A DNA stretch of 53,838 nt, from the NCBI GenBank assembly GCA_947259985.1, contig CAMYOJ010000021.1, positions 1 through 53,838 of the forward strand, read 5' to 3'. The stretch comes from an uncultured Woeseiaceae bacterium. GTDB lineage: Bacteria > Pseudomonadota > Gammaproteobacteria > Steroidobacterales > Woeseiaceae. The notes beneath the pieces are model-generated. The model saw only the letters and a list, made by a program, of their open reading frames with translations. It did no database searches and was not told the DNA's origin. The position numbers and the translations under genes were made by a program. Of this stretch, positions 46,427-53,838 are shown one piece after another (the stretch's first letter is position 1; each line of letters starts with the position of its first letter).

Positions 46427-47706
46427 GAGTCGCTTCCTTCAATCATGGTTCGTGGAACGGGTTCCAGGGTCTCGAGCTTTTCCACCTCTTTTTTCGCGTG
46501 TACGCCAAGATCGACAAACTTGCGTGCACCGGGCAACACGCTGCGCTCGAGGGATCCGACGGCCTTGTTGTAATTCTCGACGCTGCTGGCGAGCTGCCGG
46601 CCGACCCGGTTCATGTGGGTCACAAAAGTCGCGAGTCGGCCGTACAGGTCCTCAGCCAGGATGCGAATTTCCTTGGCATTGTCGGCCAGCGCAAGCTGCC
46701 GCCAGCCGTAGGCCACGGCCTTGAGCAGCGCGACGAAGCTGGTGGGCGTTGCCAGGATAATCTGGTGGGAGAGAGCGTATTCGATCAGGTCCGGCTCTTC
46801 GCTGAGGGCCGCACTCAGGAACTGGTCTCCGGGGATGAACAGGATGACGAATTCGGGACTTTCGTCGAACTGACTCCAGTAGGCTTTCGAGGCCAGCAAG
46901 CGGATGTGCGCCCGCACGTTCTTGGCGTGGCGTTCCAGGCCGAGCTGGCGCTGTACGTCATCAGCCGCCTCAGCGGCCTCGAGGTAGGCATCCAGCGGCG
47001 TCTTGACGTCGACGACGAGCTCTCTCTGGTCGGGCATCCTGACGATCATGTCAGGGCGTATGGTCTGGCCATCGCCCACGGTGTGCACCTGTTCAACGAA
47101 GTCGCAATGCTCGACCATGCCGGCGAGTTCGACGAGACGTCGCAGCGTAATCTCACCCCAGCGGCCGCGGACCTCCGGACGGCGCAGCGCCTTGACGAGA
47201 TTCTGGGTTTCCTGGGTCAGGGACTTCTGGCTGAGCTGCATGGCTTCGAGCTGGTTCTTGATGCCGCCATACGCCTCGCTGCGCGCTTTCTCGAGTTCTG
47301 AAATCTGCTTTTGAGATGCTTCGAGCGAATCCCGAATCGGTTTTACAAGGGCCTCGACGGCTTTCTCGCGCTCGCTGAGCTCGCGTTTGGCCTTCTCCTG
47401 ATGAGTGCTTAGATTCTGCTCGGCCAGCCGCAGGAAGTTCTCGCTGTTGGACCTCAGGGACTGATTAGCCAGATCGGAAAACGCCTTGCTGAGCCTCGCG
47501 TTCGCCAGGTCGAAAGCAGTCTCGCGTTCTGCTTGCAGGGCTTCCTGGTCTTTCAGGTTGCGCTCGATCACTTCTATTTCGCGGACCAGGTTTCTTTGCT
47601 TGCCGCGAATTACCAGCCATGTGATCAGAACGCCAACGGCCAGGCCGATCGCCAGCGCGGGCAAACCCACTTCGACGTATACGGGGTCAATGGTTACGGA
47701 GATCAT
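46423..47706 (-). CDS. rmuC: DNA recombination protein RmuC homologue
   Basis: A 427-residue protein. Residues 13-30 are an N-terminal TM segment, a coiled coil covers about 35-150, and the conserved nuclease-like RmuC domain starts near residue 170 (EVRGRWGEITLRRLVELAG, then VQRQLGLERHAKNVRAHI and FVILFIPGDQFLSAAL). RmuC limits rearrangements at inverted repeats; its nuclease activity is predicted from fold. It overlaps the phosphatase start by one base. Confidence 0.92.
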   Translation of the reverse strand: MISVTIDPVYVEVGLPALAIGLAVGVLITWLVIRGKQRNLVREIEVIERNLKDQEALQAERETAFDLANARLSKAFSDLANQSLRSNSENFLRLAEQNLSTHQEKAKRELSEREKAVEALVKPIRDSLEASQKQISELEKARSEAYGGIKNQLEAMQLSQKSLTQETQNLVKALRRPEVRGRWGEITLRRLVELAGMVEHCDFVEQVHTVGDGQTIRPDMIVRMPDQRELVVDVKTPLDAYLEAAEAADDVQRQLGLERHAKNVRAHIRLLASKAYWSQFDESPEFVILFIPGDQFLSAALSEEPDLIEYALSHQIILATPTSFVALLKAVAYGWRQLALADNAKEIRILAEDLYGRLATFVTHMNRVGRQLASSVENYNKAVGSLERSVLPGARKFVDLGVHAKKEVEKLETLEPVPRTMIEGSDS

Positions 47707-48392
47707 CAGGCCCCAAGATTAACCGCTTTGAGCACGATTTGCGTCAGTTCTTCGGTGTCGATGGCGATGATGTCGGCGCCCCATTCGCGCGGGTCGTCGT
47801 CCTCGGTGATGTAGCCGTATCCAGCCGCAATCGTCGCAGCACCGGCGCGCAATCCGGCCTCTATATCGCGGGCCGCGTCACCGATGTAAATGGAACGATG
47901 CACTTCGATACCGGCGATATCGCAGCCCAGCAACAAAGGTTCTGGTTCCGGCTTGCGAACAGGCAGCGTATCACCGCTGACCGCGCAGGCCATGCGACTC
48001 GTCAGTCCCAGTTGTTCGAGCAGCGGGTTGGTCAGGTGCTCGGGCTTATTGGTCACCACGCCCCACGGACAGCCGGCGGCATCCAGGTTGTCGAGCAAGG
48101 TATCGAGGCCTGCAAATACGGCGCTTTCCTCACAAAGACGCTCGGCATAGCGCTCCACGTATTCACCGACCATGGCCGCACGGCCATCTTCATCGACGTC
48201 AGCGAAACCGACGCGCAACAGGCCCATCGCGCCATTGGAGACGTTCGACCGTCCCAGGTCGTAGGGGACCGGATCATAGCCGTGGGCTCGCTGCATTTCC
48301 TGCAGCGTAGCAACCATGTCCGGGGCGGTGTCTACGAGGGTGCCGTCGAGATCGAACAGCACGAGGTCGAATGCGTCGTCCTGGATTCGCAT
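47706..48392 (-). CDS. HAD phosphatase, Gph/MupP type
   Basis: A 228-residue HAD-superfamily phosphatase. Motif I is VLFDLDGTLVDTAPDM, motif II GVVTNKP, motif III VRKPEPEPLLLG and motif IV YIGDAARDIEAG. General annotation would be phosphoglycolate phosphatase (gph). The position between ubiG and yciK next to mtaD matches the Pseudomonas gene mupP, whose product dephosphorylates MurNAc-6-phosphate in cell-wall recycling; this assignment rests on synteny and is not proven by the sequence. Confidence 0.87.
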   Translation of the reverse strand: MRIQDDAFDLVLFDLDGTLVDTAPDMVATLQEMQRAHGYDPVPYDLGRSNVSNGAMGLLRVGFADVDEDGRAAMVGEYVERYAERLCEESAVFAGLDTLLDNLDAAGCPWGVVTNKPEHLTNPLLEQLGLTSRMACAVSGDTLPVRKPEPEPLLLGCDIAGIEVHRSIYIGDAARDIEAGLRAGAATIAAGYGYITEDDDPREWGADIIAIDTEELTQIVLKAVNLGA

Positions 48393-49105
48393 CAGTTCCC
48401 GGGCCGCTGGAAATACATGAGGTAGTTCACGTCGAGGCTGCCGCCCAGCGTATATTCCCGTGTGAAGGGGTTGTAGTGCATACCGATGCTCTCGACCAGT
48501 TCGAGTCCGGCGTGACGCGCCCAGCGCTCGAGTTCAGACGGGCGAATGAATTTTTCGTACTCATGTGTGCCTTTCGGCAGCAACCTGAGCACATATTCGG
48601 CGCCGACGATCGCAAAGACAAACGACTTCGGGTTGCGATTGATTGTCGAAAAGAATACGTGCCCGCCCGGCTTGACGAGTTCGGCACAAGAACGGATGAC
48701 TGCCGCAGGGTCGGGTACATGCTCCAGCATCTCCAGGCAGGTTACGACGTCGTATGCGCCGCTCTCGGTTGCAGCGAGTTCTTCGGCCGTCGCCTGACGG
48801 TAGTCGACCTCGGCCCCGGACTCGATCTGGTGCAATCTTGCCACCGACAATGGCCCTTCGGCCATATCGATACCGGTCACCTTCGCGCCGGCCTGCGCCA
48901 TCGACTCGGTGAGGATGCCACCACCGCAGCCAATATCGATGGCCACGGCACCCTCGAGTGTGACGTTGCGGCGAATCCAGTCGAGCCGCAAAGGGTTTAT
49001 CTGGTGCAGTGGCCTGAAGTCCCCTTCGGTATCCCACCAGCGAGCGGCCAGCGAATCAAACTTGGCAACCTCGGCCGGGTCCACGTTATTTCTGACCGTC
49101 GTCAT
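48392..49105 (-). CDS. ubiG: Bifunctional ubiquinone O-methyltransferase
   Basis: A 237-residue SAM-dependent methyltransferase acting on two hydroxyl groups in ubiquinone synthesis. Blocks: NNVDPAEVAKFDSLAARWWD at the N-terminus (20 residues), the SAM site AIDIGCGGGILTESMAQAGA, DVVTCLEMLEHVPDP and HVFFSTINRNPKSF. ATG 49105 overlaps the mtaD stop (ATGA). Confidence 0.96.
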   Translation of the reverse strand: MTTVRNNVDPAEVAKFDSLAARWWDTEGDFRPLHQINPLRLDWIRRNVTLEGAVAIDIGCGGGILTESMAQAGAKVTGIDMAEGPLSVARLHQIESGAEVDYRQATAEELAATESGAYDVVTCLEMLEHVPDPAAVIRSCAELVKPGGHVFFSTINRNPKSFVFAIVGAEYVLRLLPKGTHEYEKFIRPSELERWARHAGLELVESIGMHYNPFTREYTLGGSLDVNYLMYFQRPGN

Positions 49106-50433
49106 TGCATTCCTGCCTGTGCGGCGAATCGTTCTCGCCATTCGTTACTGCGCTTCAGCACGTTGTCACTGTTTATATGGGCGAGTTTGCCATTATCCAA
49201 CTGGTGCTTGCCCGCCACCCACACGTCGGTTACCTGGTCGGAGTGCGCCGCATAAACGAGCTGCGAGCATACGTCGTAGACGGGCTGGCTGTGCAGAGTA
49301 TTCAGGTCGATGCACGCGATGTCTGCCCACTTGCCGGTCTCAATCGAGCCGACGGCGTGGCCGAGCCCCAGTGCTCTGGCTCCACCCAGAGTCGCCATGT
49401 GCAGGGCCTCGGGCGCTGGAATCGCCGCCGCATCCGCGGCCGCCGATTTTGCCAATAAGGCGGCCAGGCGCATTTCGGCAAGCACGTCGAGAACATTGTT
49501 GCTCGCGGCGCCATCGGTGCCGATGGCCACGTTGATGCCTGCCGCCCTGTATTTAGCGATAGGAGCGATGCCACTCGCAAGTTTCAGGTTGGAGCGAGGG
49601 CAATGGGCGATATTTACACCGGCTTCGCTCATTCGTGCGAGCTCCCCGGCATTCAGGTGAATCGCGTGCACGGCGAGCAAGGAAGCGTTGATGAGGCCTG
49701 CCTTCTCGAGGCGGTCGAAAGGACGCTGGCCGGTCTCTTCCATTGAGGCGGTAATTTCTGCTGCCGTCTCGTGCAGGTGAATCTGCACGCGAACGTCCAG
49801 CTGGTCCGCCGTCACGCGCAAGGCCGTAAAAGATTCGTCGCTCAGCACGGCCGTCGAATGTGGAACGAAACAACTGCTGATCAATGGATGCCCGGAATAG
49901 GGATCGTGGACCAGGTCTGCCCCCTTGTGCAGGTATTCTTCGGCGTCGTTGGCCCAGGGCGTGCGGAAATCGAGCACCGGCGTGCCGATCATGGCCCGCA
50001 TGCCCAGGTCCACGGCTGTCTCAGCGACGATTTCCGGGAAGAAATACTGATCGCTGAAGCAGGTGATACCAGCGGTCAGCATTTCGGCGATAGCCAGTTC
50101 CGTACCGTCTCTGACCATCTCCGCGCTTACATGCTGTATTTCGGCCGGCCAGATCTTGTCGCGCAGCCAGGACTCGAGAGGCATGTCGTCCGCGAAGCCG
50201 CGCATCAGCGTCATCGCGGCATGCGTGTGCGCATTGACGAGTCCGGGTATCAACACATGCTGGGGGCGCTCAATCAGTACGCTCGGCTGGTAACGATTGA
50301 GCGCGTTCTCGACCGGCAGGAGGTCGACGATTCTGCCGTCGGCGACGATAATGGCGTGGCCCTCGAGGAGGACGCCGGCAGGCTCGACGGGGATGCACCA
50401 GCGGGGCGCGATCAGGGTGTCACAATGCTGCAT
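49102..50433 (-). CDS. mtaD: 5-methylthioadenosine/S-adenosylhomocysteine deaminase (TRZ/ATZ family)
   Basis: A 443-residue amidohydrolase. Metal-binding motifs are GLVNAHTHAAMT, IHLHETAAE and LAVHAIHLN, and the C-terminal GTDGAASNN carries the Asp. The block QYFFPEIVAETAVDLGMRA (19 residues) is typical of the mtaD/SAH deaminase group. Substrates in the family range from methylthioadenosine and SAH to chlorinated triazines or guanine, so the reaction is by context (ubiG next to it, and Pseudomonas synteny). Confidence 0.9.
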   Translation of the reverse strand: MQHCDTLIAPRWCIPVEPAGVLLEGHAIIVADGRIVDLLPVENALNRYQPSVLIERPQHVLIPGLVNAHTHAAMTLMRGFADDMPLESWLRDKIWPAEIQHVSAEMVRDGTELAIAEMLTAGITCFSDQYFFPEIVAETAVDLGMRAMIGTPVLDFRTPWANDAEEYLHKGADLVHDPYSGHPLISSCFVPHSTAVLSDESFTALRVTADQLDVRVQIHLHETAAEITASMEETGQRPFDRLEKAGLINASLLAVHAIHLNAGELARMSEAGVNIAHCPRSNLKLASGIAPIAKYRAAGINVAIGTDGAASNNVLDVLAEMRLAALLAKSAAADAAAIPAPEALHMATLGGARALGLGHAVGSIETGKWADIACIDLNTLHSQPVYDVCSQLVYAAHSDQVTDVWVAGKHQLDNGKLAHINSDNVLKRSNEWRERFAAQAGMQ

Positions 50434-50527
50434 AGTCGCCGCAGTATACGCGTCAGGGGAGGCAGCGCCAGCACTGCGTTTCAGAGCCCTGGAAGCGGCG
50501 GAAATACTGCTGTTTCGGCGCTTGCTG

Positions 50528-50536
50528 TGGTATCAT
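50528..50536 (+). promoter_or_regulatory. Extended -10 promoter for gyrA
   Basis: TGGTATCAT (50528-50536) is an extended -10 element (TG-N-TATCAT); no good -35 hexamer is seen, which such promoters do not strictly need. It leaves a leader of about 145 bases before the gyrA ATG. The mtaD start is about 95 bases upstream on the other strand. Confidence 0.45.
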
Positions 50537-50687
50537 TCGAGGCTAATTCAGGACCCCCGAGAAGACCTTTTTGAGTCGGGCGCCGTCAAGAACCCGGTCC
50601 GCTCGAAACCCAGGAAATATGGCCGCGAATATTCCGCTTTTTGGGGCGGGATTGCGCTGAGATTGTGAGCTGAGAAAGTAGAAAATT

Positions 50688-53240
50688 ATGTCTGAAGTTG
50701 CCCAGGAATTGCTGTCCGTCAGTCTCGAAGAGGAGATGCAGCAGTCCTATCTCGATTACGCGATGAGCGTGATTGTCGGTCGTGCTTTGCCCGATGTACG
50801 CGATGGCCTCAAGCCCGTCCACCGGCGCGTGTTACACGCGATGCGCGAGCTCGGCAACGACTTCAACAAGCCTTACAAGAAATCCGCACGTGTCGTCGGT
50901 GACGTGATCGGTAAATACCATCCGCATGGCGATTCGGCCGTTTACGACACCATCGTACGCATGGCGCAGCCGTTTTCGTTGCGCTACATGCTCGTCGACG
51001 GGCAGGGCAACTTCGGCTCGGTCGATGGGGATTCTCCGGCCGCCATGCGTTACACCGAAGTGCGCATGGCGCGCGTCGCGCACGAGTTGCTGGCCGATAT
51101 CGACAAGGAGACGGTCGATTTTGTCGAAAACTACGATGGCTCGGAGTCTGAGCCATCCGTGATGCCGACCCGTATCCCGAACCTGCTCGTCAATGGTTCA
51201 TCGGGCATCGCGGTCGGGATGGCGACCAACATTCCGCCTCACAACCTGGGCGAAGTCATCAGCGCGTGCCTCGCTGTGATCGAAGACCCTGCGATCGAGG
51301 TACCGGCCCTGATGGAGCACATTCCCGGTCCGGACTTTCCGACGGCAGGCATTATCAATGGCGCGGCCGGCATCTATTCCGCTTACAGGACGGGCCGTGG
51401 CCGCGTCCATATCCGGGCACGCAGCAGCGTCGAGACCATCAGCGCCCGCGGCAAGGAGGCCATCATCGTCACCGAATTGCCGTACCAGGTGAACAAGGCG
51501 CGCCTGATCGAGAAGATCGCCGATCTCGTTCGCGAAAAGCGTATCGACGGCATCAGCGAGCTTCGTGACGAGTCGGACAAGGACGGCATGCGCATCGTCA
51601 TCGAGCTGAAGCAGGGGGAAGTCAGCGACGTCGTGCTGAACAATCTCTACAAGCAAACACCGATGCAAAGCGTTTTCGGTATCAACATGGTTGCGCTGCA
51701 CGAAGGTCAGCCGAAGCTCATGAACCTCAAGCAGGTTCTGGAGGCCTTCCTTGCACACCGCCGCGAAATTGTTACGCGACGGACGATTTTCGACCTGCGC
51801 AAGTCACGCGATCGGGCGCATGTCCTCGAGGGGCAGACTGTCGCGCTCGCGAATATCGATGAGGTCATCGAGCTCATCAAAGGCTCGCCGTCCCCGGCCG
51901 AGGCGAAAAAAGGGCTCATGGGCCGTGCCTGGGCGCCGGGCGAGGTCACGGCCATGCTGGAACGGGCGGGCGACACCGATACCCGGCCCGACGGCCTCGA
52001 CCCCGATAGCGGCCTGATTGAAGGCGAGTACCACCTGTCTGCCGTTCAGGCCCAGGCGATTCTCGACCTTCGCCTGCACCGTCTAACGGGCCTTGAACAA
52101 GATAAAATAGTTAAAGAATACAAAGAGATATTGGGTAAAATTAAAGAATTATCTGGTATCTTGGCCGATCCCGACAAACTCATCGAGGTGATTCGGGATG
52201 AGCTCGAGTCCGCGCGCGATGCGTATGGCGATGAACGCCGCACAGAGATCGTGCAGGATCATTCCGATCTCAGCGTCGAAGACCTGATTCCTGAAGAGGA
52301 GGTGGTCGTTACGCTATCGCACGGCGGCTACGCCAAGGCCCAGCCCATCGACGTCTACCAGGCGCAAAAACGCGGCGGGCGCGGTCGCTCGGCAACCAAG
52401 GTCAAGGACGAGGATTTCATCGACAACCTGTTCGTGGCCAACACGCACGACACGATTCTCTGCTTTTCGAGCCGTGGCAAGATGTATTGGCTCAAGGTCT
52501 ACCAGGTGCCGCAAGCCAGCCGCGGTTCGCGCGGTAAGCCCATCGTCAACCTGCTGCCACTGGACGCGGGTGAGCGAATCAACGCGGTGTTGCCGATACG
52601 CGAATACGCGGAAGGCCATTTTGTCTTCATGGCGACGTCGGGCGGCACGGTCAAGAAGACGCCGTTGAGCCAGTTCTCGCGACCGCGCGCCAGTGGCATC
52701 ATCGCCGTCGACCTGCGGGACGACGACAAGCTCGTCGACGTCGCAATTACTGACGGCGAGGCCGAGATCCTGCTTGTCGCGAGCCATGGCAAAGCGATTC
52801 GATTCAAGGAATCCGACGTGCGTCCAATGGGCCGCGGTGCGGCCGGTGTGCGCGGCATCAAGCTGCCGAACGGTCACGAGGTCATTGCGTTGACGATTAT
52901 AAGGGATGGCCTGATCCTGACAGCCACCGAGAACGGCTACGGCAAGCGTACGCCTGTGGACGACTTCCCGGTTCAGGGTCGTGGCGGCCAGGGCGTGATC
53001 GCCATCCAGACAACGGATCGCAATGGCAATACCGTCGGCGCCATCCAGACGGCCGAAGACGACGAAGTCATGCTGATCAGTTCCAACGGCACATTGGTGA
53101 GAACGGGCGTCGGCGATATCTCCATAATGGGCAGGAACACGCAGGGCGTGCGCCTGATTCGAGTTGGGAGCGACCAGCGGCTGGTCGGCCTCGCACGCAT
53201 CGAGTCGATCGAGGACGAGGACGAGGACGAGGACCACTGA
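50688..53240 (+). CDS. gyrA: DNA gyrase subunit A
   Basis: An 850-residue type II topoisomerase subunit. The numbering of the N-terminal part matches E. coli: catalytic Tyr122 ([10 protein letters not shown]), and Ser83 and Asp87 in [13 protein letters not shown], the positions that change in fluoroquinolone-resistant strains and are unchanged here. The C-terminal DNA-wrapping domain carries the GyrA box KRGGRGRSA (around 563). The protein ends in an acidic stretch (EDEDEDEDH). Confidence 0.98.
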   Translation: MSEVAQELLSVSLEEEMQQSYLDYAMSVIVGRALPDVRDGLKPVHRRVLHAMRELGNDFNKPYKKSARVVGDVIGKYHPHGDSAVYDTIVRMAQPFSLRYMLVDGQGNFGSVDGDSPAAMRYTEVRMARVAHELLADIDKETVDFVENYDGSESEPSVMPTRIPNLLVNGSSGIAVGMATNIPPHNLGEVISACLAVIEDPAIEVPALMEHIPGPDFPTAGIINGAAGIYSAYRTGRGRVHIRARSSVETISARGKEAIIVTELPYQVNKARLIEKIADLVREKRIDGISELRDESDKDGMRIVIELKQGEVSDVVLNNLYKQTPMQSVFGINMVALHEGQPKLMNLKQVLEAFLAHRREIVTRRTIFDLRKSRDRAHVLEGQTVALANIDEVIELIKGSPSPAEAKKGLMGRAWAPGEVTAMLERAGDTDTRPDGLDPDSGLIEGEYHLSAVQAQAILDLRLHRLTGLEQDKIVKEYKEILGKIKELSGILADPDKLIEVIRDELESARDAYGDERRTEIVQDHSDLSVEDLIPEEEVVVTLSHGGYAKAQPIDVYQAQKRGGRGRSATKVKDEDFIDNLFVANTHDTILCFSSRGKMYWLKVYQVPQASRGSRGKPIVNLLPLDAGERINAVLPIREYAEGHFVFMATSGGTVKKTPLSQFSRPRASGIIAVDLRDDDKLVDVAITDGEAEILLVASHGKAIRFKESDVRPMGRGAAGVRGIKLPNGHEVIALTIIRDGLILTATENGYGKRTPVDDFPVQGRGGQGVIAIQTTDRNGNTVGAIQTAEDDEVMLISSNGTLVRTGVGDISIMGRNTQGVRLIRVGSDQRLVGLARIESIEDEDEDEDH

Positions 53241-53329
53241 TGCTCTAAATACCTAGTGCATTTGCGGCACCAAACCGTAACAATAGCCTGTCTGGAATAC
53301 GTCTTAATCACCGCAAGGATCCCTGCGAC

Positions 53330-53838
53330 ATGTCGCGCGTCTACAATTTCAGTGCCGGTCCGGCGGCGCTGCCTCTGGAAGTACTCGAAACCATCAAAAA
53401 CGATATTCCCGACTGGCTGGGCACGGGTATGTCGGTGATGGAGGTGAGCCACCGCGGCAAGGAGTTCGTCGAGTTGGCGGCTCGGGCCGAGGCCAGTGTG
53501 CGTGAGTTGCTGGCTGTACCGGATGACTATTCCGTGCTGTTCACGCAGGGCGGTGCGACCATGCAGATGGCGATGGCGCCACTGAACCTGGCGGGCCCCG
53601 AAGACACCGTCGACTACATCGTGACGGGGAGTTGGGGCAAGAAAGCCGCCGGCGAGGCGCGCAAGTTCTGCAACGTCAACGTAGCTGCAGACGCGGCGGA
53701 CAGGAAATTCACCTACATCCCTGAAGAGTCCGGCTGGCAGCGCAGCGACGGTGCCGCGTATTTGCATTACACGCCGAACGAGACAATCGCGGGCGTCGAG
53801 TTTCATTTTGTACCGGGCGGCGATACGCCGCTCGTTGC
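53330..53838 (+). CDS. serC: Phosphoserine aminotransferase, 5' part (gene runs off the window)
   Basis: The first 169 codons of SerC, a PLP enzyme that makes phosphoserine in serine synthesis and also acts in pyridoxal phosphate synthesis. RVYNFSAGPAALPLEVL, SVMEVSHRGKEF, VLFTQGGATMQMAMAPLNL (19 residues) and YIVTGSWGKKAAGEA match the family. AAGGA lies 10 bases before the ATG. gyrA-serC order is common in Pseudomonas-like genomes; a 89-base gap separates them. Confidence 0.96.
   Translation, partial: MSRVYNFSAGPAALPLEVLETIKNDIPDWLGTGMSVMEVSHRGKEFVELAARAEASVRELLAVPDDYSVLFTQGGATMQMAMAPLNLAGPEDTVDYIVTGSWGKKAAGEARKFCNVNVAADAADRKFTYIPEESGWQRSDGAAYLHYTPNETIAGVEFHFVPGGDTPLV

Overview
The window is a stretch of a gammaproteobacterial chromosome with roughly 60% GC by eye. 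The evidence for the group is ZipA, DksA, GluQRS, YciB, UbiG, RmuC and the gene orders smc-zipA-ligA, yciO-scpA-scpB-rluB, rimP-nusA-infB-rbfA-truB-rpsO-pnp and mtaD-ubiG-phosphatase-yciK opposite gyrA-serC. These orders resemble Pseudomonas/Xanthomonadales-like genomes more than enteric bacteria. A marine or sediment lineage such as Woeseiaceae is possible but is only a guess. No rRNA, tRNA, CRISPR array, transposase or phage gene was found.

Layout. (1) 1-9285: end of a LamB-type porin, a PTS phosphorelay protein fusing EIIA, HPr and enzyme I, a glucose-type EIICB with a second EIIB domain, a phosphotransacylase, acetate kinase and an NhaC antiporter. Together they form a sugar import to acetate module. 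(2) 9301-16278: mostly single genes: a 59-residue protein, a DUF4336 protein, a membrane-anchored coiled-coil protein, a secreted serine hydrolase, a two-TM protein, an Asp/Glu racemase, a D-aminoacylase and a DUF6455 protein. (3) 16284-18944: lhgO-gabD. (4) 19054-27739: the transcription/translation operon rimP to pnp, behind a leader carrying two intrinsic terminators. (5) 27738-30693, minus strand: YheT-type hydrolase, gluQRS and a DksA with a long histone-H1-like tail. (6) 30912-37281: smc-zipA-ligA and its terminator. (7) 37282-40601: an island that looks more AT-rich, with two DUF6502 paralogues, a frame-broken gene with 24-bp repeats and a DUF5666-like domain, and noncoding DNA with terminators. 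(8) 40673-42380, minus strand: yciB-bolA-ppiC. (9) 42492-45664: yciO-scpA-scpB-rluB. (10) 45674-50433, minus strand: mtaD-ubiG-HAD phosphatase-rmuC-yciK, with overlapping or abutting genes. (11) 50528-53838: gyrA and the start of serC.

Most of the window is conserved core genome. The parts most worth a second look are the DUF6502/DUF5666 island with its broken repeat tract, the tailed DksA with half a zinc site, the terminator-rich rimP-nusA leader, and the PTS protein with a cysteine-less second EIIB domain. All functional statements rest on reading the translations; no database search was run.
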